Positions 1-8,517 are shown, counted from the first letter of the stretch. The stretch is DNA of 64,000 nucleotides from Filimonas lacunae (GCF_002355595.1 NZ_AP017422.1:682001-746000); one strand, 5' to 3'. A program made the numbers and translations. The notes: generated by a model not told the origin, from the letters alone.

Positions 1-341
1 TGGCCGGTAAAGCACGTGACAACAAGCTTACCATGGATGAATTACAGGGCGGTACCTTTACTATCACCAACGGTGGTGTATTCGGTAGCTTATTAAGTAC
101 GCCTATTATCAACCTGCCACAGAGCGCTATATTAGGCATGCACAAAATTCAGGAACGCCCCATGGCTATCAACGGCCAGGTGGTGATTCGGCCGATGATG
201 TACATTGCGTTAAGCTACGATCACCGTATTATCGACGGTCGTGAAAGCGTAAGCTTCCTGGTAAGGGTGAAAGAATTACTGGAAAATCCTGAGCTGTTGC
301 TGATAGGAAAAGATCCGGTGAAGAGCCTGCTGGAACTGTAA
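1..341 (+). CDS. odhB: 2-oxo acid dehydrogenase E2 component, C-terminal end (partial), probably dihydrolipoamide succinyltransferase
   Basis: This is the tail of an E2 acyltransferase whose 5' part lies before the window; the frame is open from base 3 (A-G-K-A-R-D...). It shows the catalytic-domain signature of lipoyl-dependent acyltransferases: the segment [14 protein letters not shown], then SYDHRIIDG with the catalytic His and Asp. E2 enzymes transfer the acyl group from lipoyl-lysine to CoA in the cytoplasmic 2-oxo acid dehydrogenase complex. The succinyltransferase call (2-oxoglutarate dehydrogenase, TCA cycle) rests on TNGGVFGS and the [17 protein letters not shown] end, which fit SucB/OdhB better than the second E2 in this window, which has TNVGTFGS. 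An acetyltransferase is possible. The lipoyl domain is not visible. A strong hairpin terminator follows. Confidence 0.8.
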   Translation, partial: AGKARDNKLTMDELQGGTFTITNGGVFGSLLSTPIINLPQSAILGMHKIQERPMAINGQVVIRPMMYIALSYDHRIIDGRESVSFLVRVKELLENPELLLIGKDPVKSLLEL

Positions 342-393
342 GTAAAATATTATACATATATCGCCCCTTGAATGAGGGGCGGAAGGAGACTTG

Positions 394-427
394 AAAAGTT
401 GATATGTTTGCTGCATATCAACTTTTT
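394..427 (+). terminator. Rho-independent terminator of the E2 gene
   Basis: A 13-bp perfect stem (AAAAGTTGATATG with its complement) closes a 7-base loop and ends in a T-run. It lies 50 bases after the E2 stop. A smaller GC-rich 7-bp hairpin (about 362-381) stands just before it. Together they separate the E2 operon from the lipoprotein gene. Confidence 0.85.
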
Positions 428-447
428 TATATCCTTAAAGGTTACTT

Positions 448-1356
448 ATGAAACGTTTGGCAATGGGTTGTTTAGGAATGCTGGCAGTAACATTTTTTTC
501 ATGTCAGAAAGAACTAGGACCATTGCCGGCCGATGAAACAAACGAGATCGACACCGTTATTACTATTCCCCCGGTTGATACAACACCCGCTCCTCTGTAC
601 CTGGTAAAGCTGCAGCAGGATTTCACCCTTTCTGGTGGCAGTAAAGAGTCAAATACTACGAATATCACCTGGGATAGTAATAAGAAAATTACCAGTTACG
701 CTGTAAGCGGTGTCGCGAATGGCACAGATATATCCCTAAAGTATCGTTTTGACAGGAATTCCAGTGGTAAATTAATTGCTGCTACCGAATCTAATTTCCC
801 TACAGCTTCCGGTTACGATTCTATTGTGCATAAGGTGTTTTATAAAAGTGGAACAGAGCAGTTAGCTTATGTTACCAGCTTTCAATACGCTTCTGGCTTC
901 GTGTTAAATGATAGTATTGTATACACATATGATGTAAACGGCTATGTTTCTCAAAAAGAAACCTATTGGGGCCTTGCCGGAATGTTGCAAAAGTATTCCC
1001 GCGAAACCTATACTTATGACGGTAGCGGCAACTTAACCAAGCAGGTAATTGCGGCATGGGATGGCAGCAGTACCTATGTATCCTCTTCTACACTTACTTA
1101 CACCTACAGCACACATAAAACGATGCTGAAACTGGGAGTAGAAGCATTTGTAGTACCGTTACCAAGCCTGTCTTCTCCTAACTATTACTCAGAGTATGTG
1201 CAACGTACGGAGAACAGCACTTTTACAAACGACTATATCAATACTACCTATAACGTGAACGATATGCCGGTTACCGGAACTGTTACCCGTAGCGGCACAG
1301 GTATAGGTAGCGCTTATAATGGTTCTGCAAGCTTTGTATGCACATATATTAAATAG
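448..1356 (+). CDS. Putative lipoprotein with YD-like repeats, unknown function
   Basis: The 302-residue product begins with a short lipoprotein signal (residues 1-18) ending in a lipobox before Cys-19 (FFSCQ), so it is probably lipid-anchored and exported. After a Pro/Thr-rich linker (about 25-50) the protein is rich in beta-type, Tyr/Thr/Ser-heavy segments. Two resemble Rhs/YD repeats, with YTYDVNGYV near residue 155 and YTYDGSGNLTK near 190. Such lipoproteins are common in Bacteroidota and generally uncharacterised. It is monocistronic by context: a terminator lies before it and the next gene carries its own promoter. No catalytic motif was seen. Confidence 0.75.
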   Translation: MKRLAMGCLGMLAVTFFSCQKELGPLPADETNEIDTVITIPPVDTTPAPLYLVKLQQDFTLSGGSKESNTTNITWDSNKKITSYAVSGVANGTDISLKYRFDRNSSGKLIAATESNFPTASGYDSIVHKVFYKSGTEQLAYVTSFQYASGFVLNDSIVYTYDVNGYVSQKETYWGLAGMLQKYSRETYTYDGSGNLTKQVIAAWDGSSTYVSSSTLTYTYSTHKTMLKLGVEAFVVPLPSLSSPNYYSEYVQRTENSTFTNDYINTTYNVNDMPVTGTVTRSGTGIGSAYNGSASFVCTYIK

Positions 1357-1386
1357 GCTCACTGCCTGAATAAAGATATTGATGGG

Positions 1387-1394
1387 TATATTTG
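1387..1394 (+). promoter_or_regulatory. -7 promoter box for the rsmB-like gene
   Basis: TATATTTG matches the Bacteroidota -7 consensus TAnnTTTG exactly. It ends four bases before the GTG start at 1399, so the transcript would start at or next to the start codon. No clear -33 TTG was found. Confidence 0.55.
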
Positions 1395-1398
1395 CCGC

Positions 1399-2583
1399 GT
1401 GCAATATGCCCATCGTTATATACAATATGCTGTAACCGCTCTTACGGGGTACAACGGTGCCATGCCTTTACAGCATTATCTCAAACAGTTTTTTGCCGCC
1501 GATAAGAAATATGGTTCTAAAGACCGCCGGCATATTACCCACCTTTGTTATTGCTATTTTCGCTCAGGCAATGCTTTACAGCATTTATCTGCCGAAGAAA
1601 GAATAAGGATATCTCTATACCTATGCAGTGATACTTTAGAAGGTTGGACAGGGCTATTTTCAGAAGACTGGGTAACAGCACATTCTAAAGAAGTTGCCCA
1701 ACGTATAGCCTTTATACAGCAGGAAGGTATTGCTTTTCAACCAGGAAGTATATTTCCCTGGCTGGATGAATGTAGCCCGGATATGGACACTGCAGCTTTT
1801 ACACAAAGCCATTTACAACAACCTTTAGTGTTTTTGCGTATCCGTCCCAGACAGGAGAAGCAAGTATTACAGGTATTGGAAAACAACAATATTGTCTATT
1901 CCAGGCCTGAACAAAACTGCATAGCCTTAGCGCCTGGAAGTAAGGCCGATCAGTTGCTGCAAATTAATCAGCAGGTGGTAGTGCAGGATTTGTCTTCACA
2001 AAGAATAGGTTCATTGTTTACACATATACACAAACCGGGTACAAACCAGGTGTGGGACTGCTGTGCAGCAAGCGGTGGCAAGTCGATACTGGCTTATGAT
2101 ATGCTACCTGATATCCGTTTAACTGTATCGGATGTAAGAGCTTCCATTATTCACAACCTCAAACAGCGCTTTGTGGAAGCTGGTATCAGAAATTATCAGT
2201 CGTTTGTGGCAGATCTTACCAGTAAAGCAGGTATTCCGCGCTCAGATATGTTTGCCGGAAAGTTTGATGTGATTATTTGCGATGCTCCTTGCAGTGGCTC
2301 CGGTACCTGGGGCAGAACGCCCGAGCAATTGACTTTTTTTACCCCTGCACAAATACAGCAATATGCCATTCTGCAAAAGCAGATTATTGCTACCTCAGCT
2401 ACAGCGGTAGCTAGGAATGGTTACTTCCTGTACATTACCTGTTCGGTGTTTAAAAAAGAAAATGAAGAGCAGCTGGCCTACATACAGGAGCAAACCGGCA
2501 TGCAGGTAGTTGCTTCCGGTTTATATCAGGGCTTTACAGAAAGAGCGGATACTATGTATGCCGCTTTATTCGTAAAATCATAG
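1399..2583 (+). CDS. RsmB/NOP2-type RNA (cytosine-C5) methyltransferase
   Basis: The 394-residue protein belongs to the Fmu/Sun/NOL1-NOP2 family, which methylates C5 of cytosines in rRNA using S-adenosylmethionine. Visible motifs are the SAM loop DCCAASGGKS (220-229), motif IV DAPCSGSG with Cys-298, and motif VI ITCSVFKKENEE with the catalytic Cys-348. The N-terminal half (about 1-130) would be the NusB-like/RNA-binding part typical of RsmB. The GTG start at 1399 is preferred to ATG 1462 because the extra residues (RYIQYAVTAL...) look like the family N-terminus and a promoter box sits four bases upstream. The exact target (16S C967 for E. coli RsmB) is inferred. It converges on the pump pseudogene 8 bases downstream. 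Confidence 0.88.
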   Translation: MQYAHRYIQYAVTALTGYNGAMPLQHYLKQFFAADKKYGSKDRRHITHLCYCYFRSGNALQHLSAEERIRISLYLCSDTLEGWTGLFSEDWVTAHSKEVAQRIAFIQQEGIAFQPGSIFPWLDECSPDMDTAAFTQSHLQQPLVFLRIRPRQEKQVLQVLENNNIVYSRPEQNCIALAPGSKADQLLQINQQVVVQDLSSQRIGSLFTHIHKPGTNQVWDCCAASGGKSILAYDMLPDIRLTVSDVRASIIHNLKQRFVEAGIRNYQSFVADLTSKAGIPRSDMFAGKFDVIICDAPCSGSGTWGRTPEQLTFFTPAQIQQYAILQKQIIATSATAVARNGYFLYITCSVFKKENEEQLAYIQEQTGMQVVASGLYQGFTERADTMYAALFVKS

Positions 2584-2590
2584 CAGTTTA

Positions 2591-4185
2591 TTACCACAAC
2601 GTTTTAGGTAACAATTGTAAGGTGCTTTCTTTCATTTTATGAAAAGAGAATAGCAACGGCTTGCTTAACACCAGCAACAGCACTACTATAACTAATGCCC
2701 AGCCAATAGCGGTATAAATTTCCATATTGGATAGTAGCATGCTTTGCCTGCTTACCGAAGCATTGATTTGCTGGTAAGCGAGCTGTGCAGCGGCTTCGGG
2801 TGTATAGCCTTTGGCGGTGAAACTGGCTGTTAATGATGCCAGCCTGCTTTGTGTTTCGGTGCTTTCGGGTGTTACAAATTGCTGTAGTTTGCTGTAGTGA
2901 TTTCGTTGCAGAAACACTTTGGCGTTCTGTAATAAACAAAACCCAATATTGGTGCCCCAGAAGCGGCCTGATACACCGGCAAAACCTGCTGATAAGGATA
3001 GAGTAGAAGGTATGGCAGATGTGGTATATAACACCAGCGGCACAAACACCAGTCCTACGCCTACACCCTGTGAGCAATAAGGTATAGCTATTTGTTTCAG
3101 CGAAGCATCGGGTACAAACAAAAAGGTAAACCAGAAATGATATACAGCCATACATAAAAAGCCTGCTATAATGATGTAGTGGTTCAATATCCCTTGCTTC
3201 AATAGTATGCCAGCTATAATAATTCCTGTAATCAAACCTGCTACATTAATGTACTGTACATGTGCATTGGTTCCCATTTCCATACTTCGCCCATGGTAGC
3301 ATAACACATATTCAATGTAGCCCGGCATATATAAAAGAATATAAACAATACCATGCCGGTAGTCACCTGCCGGTTTAAAAACACGGACATATTGAATGCC
3401 GGGCGTTTAATACGCAATTGCCTTAACACAAACAGGCCCATAAACACAACGGCTACAATAGCGTACACGGCAATTTGTGCAGAGTCAAACCAGTATTTCT
3501 TTTCACCATATACCAGCACAAACGAGCCGCATAGTACACCTGGTAACACCAGCAGGTAACTAATCCAGTCAACCTGATATAGAGGAATCTTCCGGCCATA
3601 GCGGTTGGTGTTAAATACTAACAGCATCAATCCCATACCCACTACCTGGAAAAACGCAGCACCATAAGCCATGTGCAGCCAATCGTAATGGTCCATCATC
3701 CAAACCATCAGGTGAATGGTAAAAGTGGAAGAGCAAAGCAGCAGTCCGTAGAATATGCTGTATACGACAATGGTTGCGCTTTTAGATGGAAACCGCGAAA
3801 GCAGCAACATGCGTAACGATACACCCGGTAATGCCATACAAAGCCCTTCCACAATACGTAGTAAAGTAAACTGATAGTAATTGCTGGTGTAGGCCGAAAG
3901 TATTAATACTAAGGCACTGGCGGCATTGATAAAAAGGAAGTAATTACGGGTGGGGAAGTATTTGAAAAAACGCCCTTCAATCAGCACCGTTGCCAGCAAG
4001 GTTCCATAGGTAAGGCTTATGATAAATTGCATGTCTTCCGGGTCAATATCCAGGTAGCTGGCTGTATAAGTGGCGTTGGAATTATACAACCCCAGCAACA
4101 TCATCGAAGGCAGCATACAGTATATTAGTACACCTTTTATCAGCCAGTTAGGAGCCCATGTTTTAAAAATGGTATTGGTTTGCAT
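2591..4185 (-). pseudogene. MFS drug efflux transporter (EmrB/DHA2-like), frameshifted
   Basis: Two overlapping minus-strand frames together make one 14-TM-type transporter of about 530 residues. The upstream frame (4185 to 3241) covers roughly the first 300 residues and many hydrophobic helices, then runs off as ...WKWEPMHMYSTLM-stop. The downstream frame (from about 3267 to 2591) continues with AHVQYINVAGLITGIIIAG and further helices. Homology flows from one frame to the other at about 3267/3268, where one missing base (for example AAA shrunk to AA) would restore ...WEPNAHVQYINVAG. It follows the membrane fusion protein by 18 bases. EmrB-like pumps expel hydrophobic compounds using the proton gradient. 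It may be a true pseudogene or a sequencing error. Confidence 0.8.
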
Positions 4186-4203
4186 AATAAATGATAAAGT
4201 CTG

Positions 4204-5238
4204 TTATTCTTTTTTAGCGGTTACAACAATATTCATCCCTGCCCGTAAAAAGCGGGTAATGCTATCATTATCAATTAATTCAATACGCACGGGAATCCGT
4301 TGCTCAATCTTTACGAAGTTGCCTGTGGCATTATCTGGTGGCAGTAATGAAAAACGGGCGCCGGAAGCAGGAGATAACGATTGAATTTTTCCATGAATGA
4401 TAACATCGCCCGTAGCATCTGCCTTCATGCTTACCGGTTGACCGATAGATAGTTTTTGAACCTGTGTTTCTTTAAAGTTGGCTGTAATCCATTTTTCCTG
4501 GCTTACTACTGATACCAGCGTTTGCCCTTCTTTTACCAATTGTCCGGGCTGTATGGTTTTACGACCGGTATATCCATCATAAGGGGCTGTTATTGCTGTA
4601 TAGGATACAAACAATGCAGCATTGTCAACCGCTGCCTGTTTGGCTTTTACAGAAGAGGCGGCAGGTATTACGCGCGAAGTGGCTTCTTCTGTTCCCAGGC
4701 TGGCAGCCTGCAAACCGCTCACTAGCTCATTATAATGGGCCTGTGCTGCTTCATACGAAGCTTTTACCTGCTCGTACTGTTGTTCGGTAACCGCTTCTTC
4801 TTTTAATAAGTTCTCATATCTTTTATAATCCTGGGTATGTTTCCAAAGTTCAGCCTTCGCTGCATCTATCTGTGCTTTTTTAATACTGGTGTTGGTGCTG
4901 ATGGCCTGTGCGCCTTTATGCAGCACATCTACGGTTTGTTCAGCAGCTTCCAGATCGGCCTGTGCCAGTGATAAGCGGGTTTTAAATTCGCGATCATCTA
5001 TTATTACCAGTGTATCTCCTTTGTGTACAAACTGGTTCTCTTCATACTTTACTTCCTGTACATAGCCTGTAATCCGGCTCATGACCGGTGTTACATATTG
5101 ATCTACCTGTGCATCATTCGTTTGTTCGTGATTGTGGTAAAATACAAAGAAGTAAATGCCTGTGCCTATACCTGCTATTACCAGCAGTGTGGCCAATACG
5201 GTGAGTATATGATGAAATAATGTGTTATTCTTTTTCAT
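4204..5238 (-). CDS. HlyD/EmrA-family periplasmic membrane fusion protein
   Basis: The 344-residue protein has one N-terminal transmembrane helix (about 10-33) and then the classic adaptor layout. There is a half lipoyl/beta-barrel segment (DAQVDQYVTPVMSRITGYVQEVKYEENQ), a long Ala/Gln/Glu-rich coiled coil (about 90-195), the second half (AITAPYDGYTGRKTIQPGQLVKEGQ) and a C-terminal beta-barrel. EmrA-type proteins link an inner-membrane MFS pump to an outer-membrane channel. The gene is intact, unlike both partners: the channel stub ends 12 bases upstream and the frameshifted MFS gene starts 18 bases downstream. The three are one operon by spacing and orientation. Confidence 0.9.
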   Translation of the reverse strand: MKKNNTLFHHILTVLATLLVIAGIGTGIYFFVFYHNHEQTNDAQVDQYVTPVMSRITGYVQEVKYEENQFVHKGDTLVIIDDREFKTRLSLAQADLEAAEQTVDVLHKGAQAISTNTSIKKAQIDAAKAELWKHTQDYKRYENLLKEEAVTEQQYEQVKASYEAAQAHYNELVSGLQAASLGTEEATSRVIPAASSVKAKQAAVDNAALFVSYTAITAPYDGYTGRKTIQPGQLVKEGQTLVSVVSQEKWITANFKETQVQKLSIGQPVSMKADATGDVIIHGKIQSLSPASGARFSLLPPDNATGNFVKIEQRIPVRIELIDNDSITRFLRAGMNIVVTAKKE

Positions 5239-5249
5239 AAATGTGTTTG

Positions 5250-5630
5250 TTATTCTGGTTTTAAGGAAGACATGGCAGGTGTTGCCTGTAAAGTTCCTAT
5301 TGTATAAAAAAGCTGGTAGTATTTCATTTGGGCATTAATGCGTTCGGATATGTTATTGAAATGCTCCGCTATCCTTTCAATGCCTGCACTTCTTTCAGGC
5401 GTTTGGTTGTCTTTTTCTATGCCAATCCTGTCATAGGTCATATGTTGCTGCTGAGCGGCGCGTTGCAGGCTTTTATTGCCTGCACGGGCCATGGTTACCG
5501 CCTGGTTCAATGAAATAGTGACCGTGTTTGTGTGGTGTTCTGTTGTGTCCTGTGGCTTGCCGTATACCCAAAGCAGTAGCAGGCCCATGAGGGAAAGTAG
5601 CCGTTTTAACGGCTGTTGTATCGTTTTCAT
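5250..5630 (-). pseudogene. Remnant of a TolC-family outer-membrane efflux channel, internally deleted
   Basis: Only 126 residues are coded from the likely start at 5630; a further in-frame extension to 5780 overlaps the araC start and looks non-coding. A signal-like hydrophobic stretch (LLSLMGLLLLWVYG) is followed by ISLNQAVTMARAGNKSLQ, which resembles the TolC-family N-terminal helix (LSLxEAVxLALxNNxxLQ). The end, AQMKYYQLFYTIGTLQ, resembles the family C-terminal helix. The roughly 300 residues expected between them are absent while the frame stays open. Position fits: in Bacteroidota the order araC < > tolC - hlyD - MFS is common. The alternative is an unrelated small exported protein. Confidence 0.6.
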
Positions 5631-5743
5631 AAATAAGTTTATAATGGCGGCATCCGTTGTTGTGGAAAGGGAGGAACTGGGGTATGCGTTGGTTTTGTGC
5701 GTCTTTCCATTGACAAAGTTCACACATTTCGCTAAGGCGTAAT

Positions 5744-5751
5744 TATCTTTG
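5744..5751 (+). promoter_or_regulatory. -7 promoter box for the araC-type gene
   Basis: TATCTTTG is a perfect TAnnTTTG match, 27 bases before the ATG at 5779. The opposite strand has a near match (GAACTTTG, 5714-5721) that could serve the pump operon, so the 148-base gap would hold two divergent promoters. The AraC protein would be expected to bind here; no clear operator repeat was recognised. Confidence 0.6.
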
Positions 5752-5778
5752 TAAGTCAAATATTTATTCAATTCTGCC

Positions 5779-6615
5779 ATGCAATCCAGTAGTTTTCACG
5801 ATAGTCACCTGGTGGCGGTAGACGCATTTCCGCTAAACGTTTACTGTAATCATGATTATATGGGCAAAACGGACAGTGGTGAGAACCATGTTGCCCGTCA
5901 TAACCACCTGAAAGGCCAGTTCTTATATACAGAAGGTGGGATTGTGCATGTTACAACAGACGAGCAAAATTATTTTTTACCCGCCCGGCATTATATGTGG
6001 ATTCCGCCCGGTAGGATCCACAGCATCCGGGCCAATGCCGAACATGTGATGATGCGCAACCTGTATTTTCCGGTTGAAAAAGGCGAAAATGAATTCTACC
6101 GTCACATAGGCATTTACCCGGTGAACGACCTGTTGCTGGAGATGTTATTTTTTACAGATAGATGGAATGGGCAGGTTACCGCAGAACAAAAAGCGGCTTA
6201 CCATTTTGTGTTATCGTTGAAGTATATACTGCCGGAAATAAGTCAATACAGCTTGCCTTTTTCCCTGCCTTATCCTAAAACAGAGCGGTTGCTGGAAGTG
6301 GTGCGCTACCTGTATGCGCATATGGATGAAGATATTTTGTTCCCGGATATAGCTAAACGGTTTGGATATAGCGAAAGAACGCTGGCGCGGGTGTTTGTGC
6401 AGGAACTGAATATGACCTTTGTGCAGTTTTTTACTTTGCAGCGTATGATGAAAGCCTTGCAGCTGCTATTAGAAGAAAAGCACACTGTTAATGAAACCGC
6501 CTATATGGTGGGTTATAACAGTGTGCCTACATTTAGTAATACTTTTCGTAAAATAGTGGGTACACGCCCTTCTGAATATATTGCTATGCAGGGTGTGTTA
6601 CAGCAAAAAGGGTGA
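5779..6615 (+). CDS. AraC-family transcriptional regulator
   Basis: The 278-residue protein has an N-terminal cupin-like sensor (about 25-105: HNHLKGQFLYTEGG..., YMWIPPGRIHSI) and a C-terminal double helix-turn-helix of the AraC/XylS type (about 175-272). The latter includes IAKRFGYSERTLARVF and the family end VGYNSVPTFSNTFRKIVGTRPSEY. It is divergent from the efflux remnants, which is the usual place for their inducer-sensing regulator, so it probably controlled that operon. The inducer cannot be read from sequence. The gene is intact although its presumed targets are broken. Its 3' end overlaps the convergent mnmA by 18 bases. Confidence 0.9.
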   Translation: MQSSSFHDSHLVAVDAFPLNVYCNHDYMGKTDSGENHVARHNHLKGQFLYTEGGIVHVTTDEQNYFLPARHYMWIPPGRIHSIRANAEHVMMRNLYFPVEKGENEFYRHIGIYPVNDLLLEMLFFTDRWNGQVTAEQKAAYHFVLSLKYILPEISQYSLPFSLPYPKTERLLEVVRYLYAHMDEDILFPDIAKRFGYSERTLARVFVQELNMTFVQFFTLQRMMKALQLLLEEKHTVNETAYMVGYNSVPTFSNTFRKIVGTRPSEYIAMQGVLQQKG

Positions 6616-7713
6616 GCCCATACCACCTTGTATAATACCACCGCCTATTACTTCATCTCCTTCATAAAACACAGCGCTCTGGCCTGGTGCAATACTTTTT
6701 ACGTTTTCGTAAAAGCGAATGCGCAAACCATTGTCACTGGTATACAGGTTGCTTAAAGCGCCCTTGTCTTTATAGCGTATTTTAGTAATGGCTTCCATAC
6801 CATCGGTAATGCCTTCATACTTGATCCAGTTAATACGACCTACCTGCATTTCACTTCTTTCCAGTTCTTCTTCATCACCTAATACAACAGTGTTGTTATC
6901 AGGATTAATGGCGGTTACATATACAGGACGGCCCAAGGCAATATCCAACCCTTTACGCTGACCAATGGTGTAAAAAGGATACCCTTTATGTTGCCCTAAA
7001 CGCTTACCCTCTTTATCAACAAACCAGCCGCCGGCTACTTTATCTTCCAGCCCGTCTACACGGCGTTTTAAAAAGCCTCTATAGTCATTATCAGGCACAA
7101 AGCATATTTCATAGCTTTCGCTTTTCTTAGCCAGTTCGGGATAGCCATAATCCAGCGCCATCTGGCGTATCTCTGTTTTACGATATTTACCCAATGGCAT
7201 AATAGTACGGCTTAACAGCTCCTGGTCCAGTCCCCACAGCACATAGCTCTGATCTTTGGTTTCATCCAGGCCTTTGCTAAGGGTATAGCGGCCGTTTTCG
7301 GCTTGAAGCACATTGGCATAATGCCCGGTGGCTATAAATTCACAATCCAGCGCATTAGCTCTTTTTAGCAATGCTTTCCACTTGATATGTGTGTTACACA
7401 TAACGCATGGATTAGGTGTGCGTCCGGCCAGGTATTCTTCTACAAAGTTTTCGATAACAAAATCGCCAAACTCATCTCTTATATCTAATATAAAATGTGG
7501 AAAACCGTGTTGTACGGCTGCCTGTCGTGCGTCGTTAAAGCTATCAATATTGCAACAGCCAGTTTCCTTATGACCACCACCACTGGTAGCATAATCCCAT
7601 GTTTTCATGGTTATGCCCACCACTTCGTAACCCTCATGATGTAGCATGAGAGCCGTAACGGTACTATCGATACCGCCACTCATAGCAACCAAAACCTTTC
7701 CTTTACGGCTCAT
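6598..7713 (-). CDS. mnmA: tRNA-specific 2-thiouridylase MnmA
   Basis: MnmA thiolates U34 of Lys, Glu and Gln tRNAs in the cytoplasm. The 371-residue product shows the PP-loop SGGIDST (12-18) that binds ATP, the first catalytic Cys in NPCVMCN (Cys-106) and the second in EICFVP (Cys-204), followed by the C-terminal beta-barrel (GQRKGLDIALG..., FYEGDEVIGGGII). I set the start at 7713 (MSRKGKVLVAMSGG) rather than 7734, because a TATCTTTG promoter box covers 7732-7739 and would leave the longer form outside the transcript. The motif spacing and length are normal for the family. Confidence 0.96.
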   Translation of the reverse strand: MSRKGKVLVAMSGGIDSTVTALMLHHEGYEVVGITMKTWDYATSGGGHKETGCCNIDSFNDARQAAVQHGFPHFILDIRDEFGDFVIENFVEEYLAGRTPNPCVMCNTHIKWKALLKRANALDCEFIATGHYANVLQAENGRYTLSKGLDETKDQSYVLWGLDQELLSRTIMPLGKYRKTEIRQMALDYGYPELAKKSESYEICFVPDNDYRGFLKRRVDGLEDKVAGGWFVDKEGKRLGQHKGYPFYTIGQRKGLDIALGRPVYVTAINPDNNTVVLGDEEELERSEMQVGRINWIKYEGITDGMEAITKIRYKDKGALSNLYTSDNGLRIRFYENVKSIAPGQSAVFYEGDEVIGGGIIQGGMGSPFLL

Positions 7714-7731
7714 AATAAAATAAAATTTATG

Positions 7732-7739
7732 CAAAGATA
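7732..7739 (-). promoter_or_regulatory. -7 promoter box for mnmA
   Basis: On the minus strand this reads TATCTTTG, a perfect TAnnTTTG match, 18 bases before the chosen ATG at 7713. It decides against the upstream start at 7734. Confidence 0.6.
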
Positions 7740-7877
7740 ATTAATTGAAGGCTTGTATGCCGGAAAGGGAGCTAAAATGAAGCTTACGAATCGCGGAAAA
7801 TGGAGAAGGTGAAACGGGAATGTGCTGATTATCAGCCAGCTAGGAGTTGGGGGCTGCGGGTACGGATGAAAAATACC

Positions 7878-7906
7878 AAAAGGTCCGTATTTTATGGCGG
7901 ACCTTT
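7878..7906 (-). terminator. Terminator after ytxJ
   Basis: A 9-bp stem (AAAGGTCCG paired with CGGACCTTT) with a 10-base loop is followed on the minus strand by T-rich sequence. It lies about 30 bases after the ytxJ stop. The rest of 7740-7877 holds no gene that I can see. Confidence 0.7.
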
Positions 7907-7934
7907 CAGTATTAATAAGTTATAAAGATTGATA

Positions 7935-8264
7935 CTAGTTAACCTGTGCGGCAATTTCGTCCATCGTAATCCCCATATGACTTTCGTCGTAGGTACATTG
8001 GCCATCTTTAATAACCAGTACCTGGGGGGATTCATGGTGAACTTGAAAAATTTCCACGATCTTATTAGAAATATCGCGGTGGGCTATCAGGTCGAGGTAG
8101 TAAAAATCTGCATGCTCAGGAACCGTTGCTCTTTCTAATCTTCCCAGCGCCATGCTGCTAATGCTGCAGCGGGTACTGTGTTTAAAAATAACCTGGGGAA
8201 CCTGGCCTGATTTTTCTTTAATGCTATCCAGTTGTTCAGTTGTCGTTAGTTGAATCCAGTTCAT
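7935..8264 (-). CDS. ytxJ: YtxJ-family monothiol bacilliredoxin
   Basis: The 109-residue protein is a small thioredoxin-fold protein of the DUF2847/YtxJ family, which reverses mixed disulfides between proteins and bacillithiol. The active-site region VIFKHSTRCSISSMAL carries the single redox Cys-33 next to His-29, with no second Cys, as expected for a monothiol enzyme. Its presence suggests this organism makes bacillithiol; no synthesis gene lies in the window. It starts 16 bases after the tiny lipoprotein gene on the same strand and probably shares its transcript. A terminator follows. Confidence 0.88.
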   Translation of the reverse strand: MNWIQLTTTEQLDSIKEKSGQVPQVIFKHSTRCSISSMALGRLERATVPEHADFYYLDLIAHRDISNKIVEIFQVHHESPQVLVIKDGQCTYDESHMGITMDEIAAQVN

Positions 8265-8280
8265 ACAATACAGCGATGTA

Positions 8281-8403
8281 TTAAGAACGGAAATAACGAG
8301 GGTTGTGACTTGGACATCCCATTCCTTTGCGTGAACCAGAGCAGGAGGTCATCAAAGTTGCAACGCAACCAATCAATACAATAGCAAGGAGTACTTTCTT
8401 CAT
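8281..8403 (-). CDS. Tiny lipoprotein, 40 residues
   Basis: An open frame too short for usual gene finders codes a 40-residue product with a perfect lipoprotein signal: MKKVLLAIVLIGC, then a lipobox ending at Cys-21 (LMTSCSGS). The mature part is only 20 residues, basic, with one more Cys in GCPSHN and a C-terminal RYFRS. A TATCTTTG promoter box lies 47 bases upstream and ytxJ starts 16 bases downstream, so it is probably the first gene of a two-gene transcript. The clean signal peptide, the promoter and the operon spacing make chance unlikely. Function is unknown. Confidence 0.75.
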   Translation of the reverse strand: MKKVLLAIVLIGCVATLMTSCSGSRKGMGCPSHNPRYFRS

Positions 8404-8450
8404 TTTATTCAACAATTGAGTAAATAATTCGTTTGTGTATTACCTTCATC

Positions 8451-8458
8451 CAAAGATA
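8451..8458 (-). promoter_or_regulatory. -7 promoter box for the tiny lipoprotein - ytxJ unit
   Basis: Minus-strand TATCTTTG is a perfect TAnnTTTG match, 47 bases upstream of the ATG at 8403. No convincing -33 TTG was found. Confidence 0.55.
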
Positions 8459-8517
8459 CAGGTTTCGCGACTTTTATGGCCTGACATCGATTTTTTTTCG
8501 CATAAATAATATCACCA

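Noticed and set aside
5631-5780. N-terminal extension of the TolC-like remnant up to 5780
   Set aside because: It overlaps the araC start, contains the divergent promoter boxes and shows no signal or family features; the start at 5630 has a hydrophobic signal-like region.
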